Positions 1 through 7,732 of a stretch of DNA of 20,862 bases are shown piece after piece. A model generated the notes under the pieces. It was given only the letters and a program-made list of their open reading frames with translations. It was not told where the DNA came from and did no database searches. This stretch comes from MGBC163016 sp964469815 (GTDB taxonomy: Bacteria > Actinomycetota > Coriobacteriia > Coriobacteriales > Eggerthellaceae), in contig CAYXZC010000033.1 in assembly GCA_964469815.1 (NCBI GenBank), positions 1 to 20,862 on the forward strand, given 5' to 3'. A program made the translations under genes and the position numbers. The stretch's first letter is position 1, and every line of letters begins with the position of its first letter.

Positions 1-54
<54 letters not shown>

Positions 55-292
55 ATCCTGGTCTTTTGGATTAAGGTTATCCGAAAAACCAAGTTGGATT
101 CATATGGATCGACGAGGATCTTCACTTATATAAGTTCAGATCTCTGTGATCGAAATTCGTGATTCTTCTGTCGGTTCGCACTTGCCTGAAAAAGCTTCAA
201 GCAGATGCGATCGACATCTACAGTATCCGGTTCTCAAGGTGCTTGATCGTGCTCGATCGAGACGATCAGATGCGTTTGTGACGCGAACCAAT
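55..292 (-). other. rRNA operon leader with boxB/boxA-like elements
   Basis: This is the transcribed leader between the rrn promoter and 16S, read on the minus strand. A hairpin at 245-267 (GATCG/CGATC outer arms around a CTCGATCGAG palindrome) is followed at 229-242 by GCACCTTGAGAACC, which resembles the actinobacterial boxA (TTTGAGAACTC). Hairpin then boxA is the usual layout of an rrn antitermination (Nus factor) site. A perfect 12-nt palindrome, ACTTATATAAGT, lies at 124-135; it could be a processing stem or part of a second, weaker promoter. Assignment is by motif resemblance only. Confidence 0.55.
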
Positions 293-355
293 ATATTAGC
301 AGCATCAAATTTCGAATGCAAGAAATTTTTCAAACTTTTTTGAGAAATTTTTCTC
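293..355 (-). promoter_or_regulatory. rrn promoter with A/T-rich UP element
   Basis: On the minus strand a -35 box TTGCAT (321-316) and a -10 box TAATAT (298-293) are separated by exactly 17 nt. Directly upstream of the -35 (322-355) is a run of A- and T-tracts, the composition expected of an UP element contacted by the RNA polymerase alpha C-terminal domain. The predicted start lies about 235 nt upstream of 16S, a normal leader length for an rRNA operon. Confidence 0.8.
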
Positions 356-419
356 CAGCGCTTCTTCGATGGCATACACTGCATATATCGGATAAAACCA
401 GTATCAAGAAAACGGGCTT

Positions 420-1796
420 ATGAATCTTGAAGACATCTATGAACGCATAGACACAAGGCTTCCCCATCCTGCTCTTAGAATCCTCAAGTCTTTGGAGAAT
501 GCAGGGTTCGAAGCGTATTTCGTCGGGGGCTTCATTCGCGATGCTATATTGGATCGCGAAGCCTACGATGTGGACATCGCTACCGATGCGCTATGGCAGC
601 AAGTACGAGATGTTGCCTTAGATGCGGGGTTCAAAACATACGAGAGCGGCATCAAGCATGGAACCATCACCGTTATCGATCCCGATGATGATCTATCCAT
701 AGAGATCACCACCTATCGAACCGAAGGCACGTATAGCGACTCAAGACACCCTGACAAAGTCGAATTCGTCTCATCGATCGAAGAGGATCTCTCCCGCAGG
801 GATTTCACGATGAATGCGATAGCATACAACCCTGATGAAGGCATCAAAGATCCATTTGACGGAATGGGTGATATAGGGCGCAAGTTGATAAGGGTCGTGG
901 GAGATGGCAGGAAGCGCTTCGCAGAAGATGGCCTCAGGATCTTGCGAGCAGCCAGATTCTCCTCTCAACTTGGCTTTTCCATCGAGACCAATACCTTCAA
1001 GGCCATGCTCTCCAATAAGAGCGTTTTGCGCAATGTATCAACTGAGCGCATCACCCATGAGCTCGATCAGCTCCTTTTGGGAGACTATGTCTTTCAAGCT
1101 CTGATGGATACGGTCGATGTGATCAGCTTCGTGCTTCCCGAACTTGTCGCGATGAAAGGTTGCGAACAGGTCACGAAATACCATATATACGATGTCTTCG
1201 AGCATACCGCGCATGCGGTGCGATCCACGAAGCCGATCCGACTCAACAGGTGGGTGGCGCTTTGCCATGATATGGGAAAGCCCGCATCGGCATTCTTCGA
1301 TGATTTCGGGGTCGAGCACTTCTACGGACATGCCTTCGTCAGCGTAAGGATCGCCAAAGGGATGCTGAAGCGCCTTCTTATGTCGCCCGCTTTCATAGAC
1401 GACGTGTGCAAGCTGATCAGATACCACGATACCGAGATCGCTCCCACGGCAAGATCCGTCAAGAAGATGTTGCACAAATTGGATGATCGCGAGGATCTGC
1501 TGCGCGCGCTTTTGGATATGAAACGTGCGGATGCTCTTGCACAGGCACCTATGTGCGCAGAGCGGATCGAGCTCATCGATTCGGTAGAAGACCGCCTCGA
1601 TGAAGTGTTGGACAACGATGAGGCCTTCGCTTTGAGGGATCTGGCTATCAACGGCGCGGATCTGCTCGCATTGGGACTTCCCGAAGGCTCGATCGTGGGC
1701 GACGCGCTCGCAGAAGCTCTCGATGCCGTGATCGATGAGATCGTGATGAACGAGAAGGATCCGCTGCTCGAATACGTAGGAGAGCGGTATCTATGA
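420..1796 (+). CDS. cca: CCA tRNA nucleotidyltransferase (HD-domain type)
   Basis: Adds or repairs the 3'-terminal CCA of tRNAs using CTP and ATP, in the cytoplasm. The 458-aa protein begins with the class II nucleotidyltransferase head: VGGFIRD at residues 35-41 and the catalytic D50-x-D52 (DVDIAT). The neck and poly(A)-polymerase-like RNA-binding region (RRDFTMNAIA, then FAEDGLRILRAARF) follows. An HD domain comes next, with EHTAH at 261-265 and CHDMGKP at 282-288. This length and order match long bacterial PcnB/Cca enzymes. The ATG is preceded by only a weak ribosome-binding site. The next gene overlaps by 4 nt, indicating translational coupling. Both tRNAs in this window already encode CCA, so repair may be a large part of the enzyme's job here; that is inference. 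Confidence 0.95.
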   Translation: MNLEDIYERIDTRLPHPALRILKSLENAGFEAYFVGGFIRDAILDREAYDVDIATDALWQQVRDVALDAGFKTYESGIKHGTITVIDPDDDLSIEITTYRTEGTYSDSRHPDKVEFVSSIEEDLSRRDFTMNAIAYNPDEGIKDPFDGMGDIGRKLIRVVGDGRKRFAEDGLRILRAARFSSQLGFSIETNTFKAMLSNKSVLRNVSTERITHELDQLLLGDYVFQALMDTVDVISFVLPELVAMKGCEQVTKYHIYDVFEHTAHAVRSTKPIRLNRWVALCHDMGKPASAFFDDFGVEHFYGHAFVSVRIAKGMLKRLLMSPAFIDDVCKLIRYHDTEIAPTARSVKKMLHKLDDREDLLRALLDMKRADALAQAPMCAERIELIDSVEDRLDEVLDNDEAFALRDLAINGADLLALGLPEGSIVGDALAEALDAVIDEIVMNEKDPLLEYVGERYL

Positions 1797-2557
1797 ACCG
1801 TCGCGAAGACAAGCGATGGGAGCTCATCAATGAGGCGCTCGCTGCAGAATCCAGCGGACGGTCTCCTCGATTGTTCTCATCAAGGCGAACGCTCTTCGGG
1901 ATACCGTCTGCACTCGATCAGGAGCTTGAGGCTTTGACACAGGATCCGAAGGCAACAGGCGCTGGATCATCCTCTGTTGACAAAGAACCTGGAAGCTCCG
2001 ATCACATGTATGCGTCTGATCCAAGCGAGCCCATGCGAAAGCGCCGTAAAAGCCCGAAGGGTTCGAATCTGGTGATCCATCCTTTGGATCCGGTATTCGA
2101 TGATGAATCCCAGATCTTGATACTGGGAACGATGCCCTCACCCAGATCGCGAGAAACAGGATTCTATTACAACCATCCGCAGAACAGATTCTGGAAGGTG
2201 ATGGCCGCGCTCTTCGGAGAGGACGTGCCAGCCACGAACGAGCAGAAGAAGGAAATGGCGCTGAGACATCATATAGCGCTTTGGGATGTGCTCGCGCAGT
2301 GTTCCATAGAGGGCGCATCCGATGCGAGCATCGCTGAATGCATTCCAAACGATGTGCAGCTGATCCTCACAAGATCTCCCATCAAAGCGATATTCTGCAC
2401 AGGCGCAAAGGCATTTGAGCTCTATGGCAGGTACTGCGAGCCTTCATGCGGGATCGAGGCAGTGAAGCTTCCTTCGACCAGTTCGGCCAATGCATCGATG
2501 TCACTTGAAGCGCTTATAGAGCAATATAGGGTCATCGTCGATGCGCTGACCCTGTGA
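1793..2557 (+). CDS. DNA-deoxyinosine (hypoxanthine) glycosylase, UDG superfamily
   Basis: Predicted to excise deaminated bases, chiefly hypoxanthine, from DNA and start base-excision repair. Recognisable blocks are GTMPSPRSRE (112-121), YYNHPQNRFW (125-134), LWD (163-165), FCTGAKA (201-207) and LPSTSSANA (226-234). The first two match the hypoxanthine-DNA glycosylase branch (UDG family 6) and the last is the second UDG motif. The catalytic domain starts near residue 93. It is preceded by ~90 poorly conserved, polar residues not usual in this ~165-aa family. The ATG at 1793 has a good AGGAGAG Shine-Dalgarno 8 nt upstream and overlaps the cca stop as ATGA, so the long form is preferred; an internal ATG at 2033 (Met81) would give a core-sized protein. 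Function is assigned from motifs. Confidence 0.85.
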   Translation: MNRREDKRWELINEALAAESSGRSPRLFSSRRTLFGIPSALDQELEALTQDPKATGAGSSSVDKEPGSSDHMYASDPSEPMRKRRKSPKGSNLVIHPLDPVFDDESQILILGTMPSPRSRETGFYYNHPQNRFWKVMAALFGEDVPATNEQKKEMALRHHIALWDVLAQCSIEGASDASIAECIPNDVQLILTRSPIKAIFCTGAKAFELYGRYCEPSCGIEAVKLPSTSSANASMSLEALIEQYRVIVDALTL

Positions 2558-2578
2558 AAATCCGATCCGAACAGATGG

Positions 2579-3508
2579 CTAATTGAGGAAGTCTTCGAGG
2601 ATCTCCTCTTCGGCCTCTTCTTCTGTAAGCCCGAGCGTCATAAGCTTCACTATCTGATCCCCTGCGATCTTTCCAATAGCCGCCTCATGCACGAGCATCG
2701 CATCCTCGCTTGCAGCCTCGATACCGGGAATGGCCTTCACCTTGGCATTGCCCATTATGATGGCATCGCATTGCACATGCCCTTTGCAGGCAGTGTTGCC
2801 GATGACGAGCGGATTGAAGATCTGTATCGAATCATCCTGCGCGACCGAGCGCGAGATCACCTGCACGGAAGAATCCTCACCGTTCAGATCGATGCGCATA
2901 TTGGATTCAGCCGTTTGCTTGCCGTGCGTGAGCAATTTCTCCGTGAGCACGAGCTTCGCCCCTTTGCCGAGTTCGGCATTGGTATCTCTAAGGGTCGATG
3001 ACACTCCCCTAAGCTGGACCATCTCCATCTCGCACACGGAATCCTCTTCCATGTACACATTGGTCGTAGGGTTCAGTATGCGCTCTCCAGAGCCGTCCCC
3101 TTCGCCGTAATGCTTCTCCACATAGACCACATGGCTTCGAGCGCCGCAATAGAAGCTATGGATGCCATCATGCTCGGCAGCGGCATGCCCATCGTTGTGT
3201 ATGCCGCATCCGGCGATGATCTTCACATCGCAATCCTCGCCGATATAGAAGGTGTTATAGACCACATCCTTCATCCCCGTTTGCGTGACGATGACCGGGA
3301 TGTAAACGGTCTCACCCTTTGTGCCCGGCGCGATGCGGATGTCGATACCAGGCTCTCCGGTCTTCGTGGATATCTCGATGTTCGCTGATGAATGCCGTTC
3401 GACCAATTCGCCATCTCGGCGGATGTTGAATGCGCCTTGCGGCATGCCGTGCATCCCGGCGATCTCCGATAGCAGATTCAGCTCCTCTGCTGTAAGTTGT
3501 TCAGACAT
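2579..3508 (-). CDS. SufB/SufD-family Fe-S cluster assembly scaffold protein
   Basis: A 309-aa protein of the SufBD family, the beta-helix scaffold partner of SufC in iron-sulfur cluster assembly. Family features are a central acidic, His/Cys-containing stretch (GCGIHNDGHAAAEHDGIH), repeated beta-strand segments (VYMEEDSVCEMEMVQLRG, VQVISRSVAQDD) and a C-terminal EAAIGKIAGDQIVKLMTLGL, which resembles the SufC-contacting end of SufB/SufD. It is shorter than SufB (~470 aa) or SufD (~420 aa) and fits the short archaeal/anaerobe type. The ATG at 3508 is chosen because GGGG of its Shine-Dalgarno lies 5-6 nt upstream; a TTG at 3523 would add five residues and overlap sufC. The stop faces the glycosylase stop across 21 nt. 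No SufS, SufU or second SufB/D gene is adjacent. Confidence 0.88.
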   Translation of the reverse strand: MSEQLTAEELNLLSEIAGMHGMPQGAFNIRRDGELVERHSSANIEISTKTGEPGIDIRIAPGTKGETVYIPVIVTQTGMKDVVYNTFYIGEDCDVKIIAGCGIHNDGHAAAEHDGIHSFYCGARSHVVYVEKHYGEGDGSGERILNPTTNVYMEEDSVCEMEMVQLRGVSSTLRDTNAELGKGAKLVLTEKLLTHGKQTAESNMRIDLNGEDSSVQVISRSVAQDDSIQIFNPLVIGNTACKGHVQCDAIIMGNAKVKAIPGIEAASEDAMLVHEAAIGKIAGDQIVKLMTLGLTEEEAEEEILEDFLN

Positions 3509-3516
3509 CTTATCCC

Positions 3517-4329
3517 CTAACAAGTCGTCGGAATATCGGTCAAGTGAAGGTCGATGGGCTCGCTCAATGGGCAGCCATCTTCGTTTCGCGTGGAAAGCGT
3601 AAGGAGCGGGATGATCTCCTCGGGAGAACCGACCTTCTCGATGCGCCCATCGCGCAGGAGCATGATCTCATCGGCAAGCTGGATGATGCGCTCTTGATGG
3701 GAGATTATGACCACGGAGCGCCCGTCTTTGGCCTCATGGATATCGCGGAACGTCTGCGTCAGCCTGTCGAAGCTCCAAAGATCGATACCGGCTTCTGGCT
3801 CATCGTAGATGGATAGCTTCGGATCGCGTGCAAGGATGGTCGCTATCTCTATGCGCTTGACCTCGCCTCCTGAAAGCGACTTGTCGACCTCACGCGTAAG
3901 GTAGTTGGCCGAGCATAATCCGACCTTGGTAAGATACTCGTTGCAAGCCAGCATCGGAAGCTTGCGACCTGCGGAGATATCGAGCAGCTTCTTCACTGTC
4001 ATGCCCTTGAAACGAGCAGGTTGCTGGAATGCGTAGCCTATCCCAAGACGAGCTCGCTCGGTGATATCCATATCCGTAACATCCACTCCATCGAAGATGA
4101 TACGTCCCGATGTGGGCTTCTCGATGCCCATGATGAGCTTTGCGAGCGTGGATTTCCCGCCGCCGTTTGGCCCTGTGATAACGGTGAACCTGTCGTCTTC
4201 TATCGTGAGCGACAAGTTGTCGATGATACGCTTCGTCGAAACGGCTTCTCCCGATGTTCCAGGCATCTCTGAAACGGCATGAGCGCCCGATACCGGAACC
4301 TCGAATACCAGATCTTTTATCTCTAGCAT
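3517..4329 (-). CDS. sufC: SufC-like Fe-S cluster assembly ATPase
   Basis: A 270-aa ABC-type ATPase that should power Fe-S assembly with the downstream SufB-like protein. Walker A GPNGGGKST is at residues 53-61, the Q-loop (FQQP) near 101-104, signature LSGGE at 152-156, Walker B SIYDEPEAGID at 173-183 and the switch His (ISHQ) at 211. The DEPEAGID string and the pairing with a SufB homologue separate it from importer ATPases. An insertion of about 20 residues (roughly 12-32, rich in Gly, Ser and Ala) sits between the first strand and the conserved IIDNLSLTI segment and is not usual in SufC. The ATG at 4329 has GAGAAGG about 6 nt upstream; a TTG two codons earlier is less likely. Eight bases separate its stop from the next start, so the pair is an operon. 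Confidence 0.9.
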   Translation of the reverse strand: MLEIKDLVFEVPVSGAHAVSEMPGTSGEAVSTKRIIDNLSLTIEDDRFTVITGPNGGGKSTLAKLIMGIEKPTSGRIIFDGVDVTDMDITERARLGIGYAFQQPARFKGMTVKKLLDISAGRKLPMLACNEYLTKVGLCSANYLTREVDKSLSGGEVKRIEIATILARDPKLSIYDEPEAGIDLWSFDRLTQTFRDIHEAKDGRSVVIISHQERIIQLADEIMLLRDGRIEKVGSPEEIIPLLTLSTRNEDGCPLSEPIDLHLTDIPTTC

Positions 4330-4358
4330 AGTCAACCTTCTCTCTTGATCGATTCAAT

Positions 4359-4386
4359 AGTATATCGAATGTGGAAGAAAAGTTAA
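4359..4386 (-). promoter_or_regulatory. Promoter of the sufC-sufB operon
   Basis: On the minus strand -35 TTAACT (4386-4381) and -10 TATACT (4364-4359) are separated by 16 nt, about 30 nt upstream of the sufC ATG. The short untranslated leader leaves no room for a riboswitch. No obvious IscR- or SufR-type operator is visible. Confidence 0.65.
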
Positions 4387-4669
4387 CCACCACTATCTGG
4401 GAAATCGAATCGTTTCATATTTGAAAACCAAGGACATCGATCCGCATCGCTTAGCGAACGATTGCAAGAGGCGCATTCGCTCCATGCAGCAAGCCTTCAA
4501 ACGGATCGGCCATGCCGCATTCGAGGCCGGATAAGATCCATCCGATAGAGTCGCATCCATCCAAGTGCGGTACTATTGGGTGCATAGCAGATGTCAGAAG
4601 ATACCGATGGGTGCCTTCTGAGCGCAAGGGGCGTTTGACATCTCGCATGGTGATCGAAAGGGGGAACGT
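4387..4669. other. Intergenic region, possible structured leader of the transporter operon
   Basis: Gene-free stretch between the divergent suf promoter and the antiporter gene. I find no convincing plus-strand -35/-10 pair; TACTAT at 4571-4576 is a possible -10 without a good -35. Nearest the gene there is an 8-nt inverted repeat, AGATGTCA (4589-4596) and TGACATCT (4636-4643). It encloses a smaller one, AGAAG (4596-4600) with CTTCT (4615-4619), and ends about 26 nt before the ATG. A five-base GC-rich inverted repeat (CGGCC/GGCCG) lies around 4507-4530. None of this matches a riboswitch I know. Confidence 0.4.
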
Positions 4670-5872
4670 ATGGAAGCTGATCTTGTGTCTCTTTTCGTCA
4701 TCGTGCTCGCAACCTTCATGTGCCCGTTGGTGTCCTCGCTCATACCTAAGAAGTTCATACCTGAGACCGTCTTCTTGCTGGTCGCCGGAATGCTGCTTGG
4801 GCCCAACGTCTTCTCCGTTGCCCAACCCGACAGTGCGATCTCGCTCCTATCCGATCTAGGCCTTGGATTCCTCTTCCTCTTGGCAGGTTATGAGATCGAC
4901 CCGAAAGAGTTGACGGGCTCCCAAGGTCGGCATGGGCTCATGACATGGATCGTGACGTTCGCCCTCGCGATCGGGATCTGCCTGCTCATCCCCGAATCGC
5001 ATGATGATCTCTTCGGTTGGCTTGCTGCTGCCATAGCTTTGACCACGACCGCGTTCGGCACCTTGGTTCCCATCCTTCACGAACGCGGCATAGCCGGAAC
5101 TCCTCTTGGCAAGACCATAACCTACTACGGGGTTTGGGGCGAGATATGCCCTATCGTAGCGATAGCGTTGATACTCACGACGAGGAATGCCGTGCTCACT
5201 CTTCTCATACTGGGATGCTTCGCGATCCTTGCGGTGGTGACGGCAACCATATCGAAATGGCTCAAGAAAGCCGAATCGCGTATCGCCAAATTCATCGTGA
5301 AGCACAAGGATTCCAGCGTTCAGATGTCGATACGTGTGATCATGGTTCTCCTCGTGGGACTTGTAACGCTTTCAGCCGTCTTCGACCTGGACATCGTGCT
5401 CGGTGCCTTCGCTGCCGGATTCATCCTGCGCTATGTTATCCCTGAAGGAGACAAGGGTACGGAATACAAGCTCAATGGCATAGGATACGGATTCTTCATC
5501 CCTCTTTTCTTCATAGTTTCCGGGATGAGCATAGATCCAAGGGCAATAGCCGAATACCCCCTGCTGTTGGTCGTATTCCTTGTCGCATTACTGGTCGTGC
5601 GAGCGCTTCCGATCTTCATCAGCCTGAAGATAGACCGCGAAACCAGGAACCTGAACGTCCATGAGCGCGCGACCGTGGCTCTTTACTGCACCACAGCGTT
5701 GCCTTTGATCGTAGCGGTAACGAGCATCGCTACAGGCGTTGGCGCCATGAGCGCGGATATCGCTTCGCTACTGGTCGCAGCCGGCGGTATAAGCGTATTC
5801 ATAATGCCCCTTGGCGCATCGCTTTCGTTCAAGGCCATAGGACGCATCGAAGAACGTGAAGGGCACAAGTAG
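4670..5872 (+). CDS. Cation:proton antiporter (CPA2/Kef-type membrane domain)
   Basis: A 400-aa integral membrane protein of the Na+/H+ exchanger superfamily, predicted to exchange Na+ or K+ for protons across the cytoplasmic membrane. Hydrophobic helices fill almost the entire length, about 11-13 of them. Family-like segments are LLVAGMLLGPNVFS near residue 36, FLFLLAGYEIDPKEL near 68, ALTTTAFGTLVPIL near 123 and LGAFAAGFILRYVIP near 243. There is no C-terminal RCK/TrkA-N nucleotide-binding domain, so it is not a full KefB/KefC. The ATG has a strong GGGGG Shine-Dalgarno 5 nt upstream. The next gene starts 2 nt after its stop, so the two are co-translated. Ion specificity cannot be read from the sequence. 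Confidence 0.85.
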   Translation: MEADLVSLFVIVLATFMCPLVSSLIPKKFIPETVFLLVAGMLLGPNVFSVAQPDSAISLLSDLGLGFLFLLAGYEIDPKELTGSQGRHGLMTWIVTFALAIGICLLIPESHDDLFGWLAAAIALTTTAFGTLVPILHERGIAGTPLGKTITYYGVWGEICPIVAIALILTTRNAVLTLLILGCFAILAVVTATISKWLKKAESRIAKFIVKHKDSSVQMSIRVIMVLLVGLVTLSAVFDLDIVLGAFAAGFILRYVIPEGDKGTEYKLNGIGYGFFIPLFFIVSGMSIDPRAIAEYPLLLVVFLVALLVVRALPIFISLKIDRETRNLNVHERATVALYCTTALPLIVAVTSIATGVGAMSADIASLLVAAGGISVFIMPLGASLSFKAIGRIEEREGHK

Positions 5873-5874
5873 CG

Positions 5875-7338
5875 ATGATGTCCTTCATAAAGGAGCATAA
5901 GAAGCCCATCGCCCTTATCGTGGGCATCATCTTCGGCGCAACCGTGCTGTTCGCAGGCTCATGCACCGATGCCCTCCAACCGCTGGATGGAAGAGCCGTT
6001 GGAGCTTTGGCCGTATTGGCGGCATGCATACCATTATGGGTCGGATCGGTTCTTCCCGAATTCGTGACCGCGCTGATAATGTGCGTTCTCTTCATCGCAG
6101 CTTGCGATGTTCCGACACAGGTAGCATTCTCCGCATTCGCCTCACCGACATGGTGGCTTTTAGTGGCAGCCTTCTCATTGGGTCTCGGCATGCAGAGAAG
6201 CGGGCTTATGAAGCGTATCGCTTTGGCGGTGCTTCGGGTCTTTCCCAATACGTTCAAGATGCAAGTTGCGGGATTGATCGCCGCGGGCACCTTGGTAGGC
6301 CCCTTGATCCCATCGCTTGCGGCCAAAGCCGTGATGTTGGCGCCGCTCTCGATGGGCATCTCCGATTCGATGGGATACGAACGCAAGAGCCGCGAAGCCA
6401 GCGGGTTGTTCCTTGCGGCCTTCACAGGAATGCGAAACATCGCCCCTGCCGTCATAAGCGCATCGATCATCGGTTATGCGCTCGTCGCCCTTCTGCCATC
6501 CGATGTTGCAGCCGATTTCAACATGCTCACATGGTTCGTGGATATGCTTCCTTGGTTCATCTTCGTCAGCATCGCGAACTATATCGCCATCATCGCTATC
6601 TACTCTCCCAAAAAGAAGAACGGGTCTCCGACCGAGCACGTTCGTGAAGACGGGAAGGGAAGCGAGAAAGCGTTGGAGAAGATGCCGAAGGGAACGCATG
6701 AAAGAACACCGATGAGCGCATCGGAGAAAAGGCTCTCGGTGATAATGCTCGGATGCATCGTCCTTTGGGTCACTGAACCTTTGCACCAGGTGCCATCGCA
6801 TATTGTAGCCATAAGCGCGATGATACTCATGGTCGCGCTGAAGATCGTATCTGCAAAGGATCTGAAGCAGGGCGTGGCATGGGATTCTCTCATCTTCATC
6901 GGCTGCGTTCTGGGACTTGCTTCCGTCTTCTCTCATCTGGGGATCGATGAGTGGATCGTTGGCGCATGCAAACCGGCTTTCATGGCACTGGCCGGAAACC
7001 CCTACCTCTTCATCTTGAGCATATGCATCATCACCATACTACTAAGGTTCGTGATCGTATCGGAAACAGCATATGTGAACATCTTCATGGCGTTCATGGT
7101 TCCCATATCCATTGGACTTGGGATGAACCCTTGGGTGATCGGCGTGAGCGTGTATGCGGTAGTGAACCCATGGTTCGTCCTATACCAGAATTCGATCTAT
7201 ATGACCGCGTTCTATGCTACAGAGGGCAAGATGGTCATCCAGTCCGAAATGGCCAAGTATTGCTTGCTGTATCTTTTGATCTGCATAGCCGGCCTTATGG
7301 TGAGCATCCCGTTCTGGCAGTTCCTCGGCCTTCTTTGA
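5875..7338 (+). CDS. DASS/SLC13-family anion transporter
   Basis: A 487-aa polytopic membrane protein of the divalent anion:sodium symporter (SLC13/ArsB-NhaD-like ion transporter) type, which carries dicarboxylates, sulfate or related anions. Two hydrophobic halves are separated by a charged cytoplasmic loop (about residues 243-285, rich in Lys and Glu). Family-like stretches are PLIPSLAAKAVMLAPLSMGI in the first half and AWDSLIFIGCVLGLASVF then VSETAYVNIFMAFMVP in the second. The start is one of two consecutive ATGs (5875 or 5878), 2 nt after the antiporter stop; AAGGG upstream is a weak ribosome site. The pairing suggests a sodium-coupled anion uptake/ion homeostasis unit, but the substrate is unknown. 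Its stop lies 2 nt from the stop of the converging rhodanese gene, with no terminator between. Confidence 0.82.
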   Translation: MMSFIKEHKKPIALIVGIIFGATVLFAGSCTDALQPLDGRAVGALAVLAACIPLWVGSVLPEFVTALIMCVLFIAACDVPTQVAFSAFASPTWWLLVAAFSLGLGMQRSGLMKRIALAVLRVFPNTFKMQVAGLIAAGTLVGPLIPSLAAKAVMLAPLSMGISDSMGYERKSREASGLFLAAFTGMRNIAPAVISASIIGYALVALLPSDVAADFNMLTWFVDMLPWFIFVSIANYIAIIAIYSPKKKNGSPTEHVREDGKGSEKALEKMPKGTHERTPMSASEKRLSVIMLGCIVLWVTEPLHQVPSHIVAISAMILMVALKIVSAKDLKQGVAWDSLIFIGCVLGLASVFSHLGIDEWIVGACKPAFMALAGNPYLFILSICIITILLRFVIVSETAYVNIFMAFMVPISIGLGMNPWVIGVSVYAVVNPWFVLYQNSIYMTAFYATEGKMVIQSEMAKYCLLYLLICIAGLMVSIPFWQFLGLL

Positions 7339-7340
7339 TG

Positions 7341-7691
7341 CTATTTCTCGATAGGGCGAGCGGGATCGGAGATCCAGTCAAGCCAACTCCCCTCATAGCA
7401 GACCTGTCCGCTGTAACCCTTCGATTCCAGCAGCGTACAGGCCTCATTGGCAAGCTGACCGTTGTAGCAATATACGATGAATTCATCTTCTGGGGCAAAA
7501 CCCTTTTCCAAAGCCCATTGTGCGAGAAGGTCGGCTGTATCGCCATCGGCTTCTTTGGCCTCCAGAAGGCTTACGGATACAGCCCCGGGAATGCGGCTTT
7601 CCTCATACATGAACGGAGGACGCACATCCATGATCGGAAGCGTTCCTAGATTGTCGAGGACGAATTGAGCATCAACGATCTTGTAAGCCAT
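7341..7691 (-). CDS. Rhodanese-like domain protein
   Basis: A 116-aa single-domain rhodanese, a cytoplasmic sulfurtransferase-fold protein with no signal peptide. It shows DVR at 22-24, RIPGA at 33-37, the active-site loop CYNGQLA starting at Cys75 (the persulfide-carrying cysteine) and a terminal GSWLDW at 101-106. A six-residue loop after Cys is normal for sulfurtransferases, as opposed to the seven-residue loop of Cdc25-type phosphatases. The ATG has an AAAGGA Shine-Dalgarno. It stands alone and converges with the anion transporter gene. A sulfur donor or carrier role is likely, but the partner is not evident. Confidence 0.88.
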   Translation of the reverse strand: MAYKIVDAQFVLDNLGTLPIMDVRPPFMYEESRIPGAVSVSLLEAKEADGDTADLLAQWALEKGFAPEDEFIVYCYNGQLANEACTLLESKGYSGQVCYEGSWLDWISDPARPIEK

Positions 7692-7726
7692 GTCGATCCT
7701 TTCTTCGGGGATTCCAATGTCCCTCG

Positions 7727-7732
7727 ATTATA
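7727..7732 (-). promoter_or_regulatory. -10 box of the rhodanese gene
   Basis: A perfect TATAAT on the minus strand lies about 35 nt upstream of the rhodanese ATG. The expected -35 position has no good match to TTGACA, so this is a partial promoter call. Confidence 0.45.

Noticed and set aside
3509..3523. TTG start giving a SufB-like protein five residues longer
   Set aside because: It overlaps the sufC stop and would leave the GGGG ribosome-binding site inside the gene; the ATG at 3508 is well placed behind it.
5017..5445. Long open frame of 142 codons inside the antiporter gene
   Set aside because: It is a shifted frame of a clear membrane protein; the translation is rich in His, Arg and Ser and resembles no family.
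6175..6936. 253-codon antisense open frame in the DASS transporter gene
   Set aside because: It has a charged, low-complexity antisense translation with no motif; the sense frame is a coherent membrane protein.
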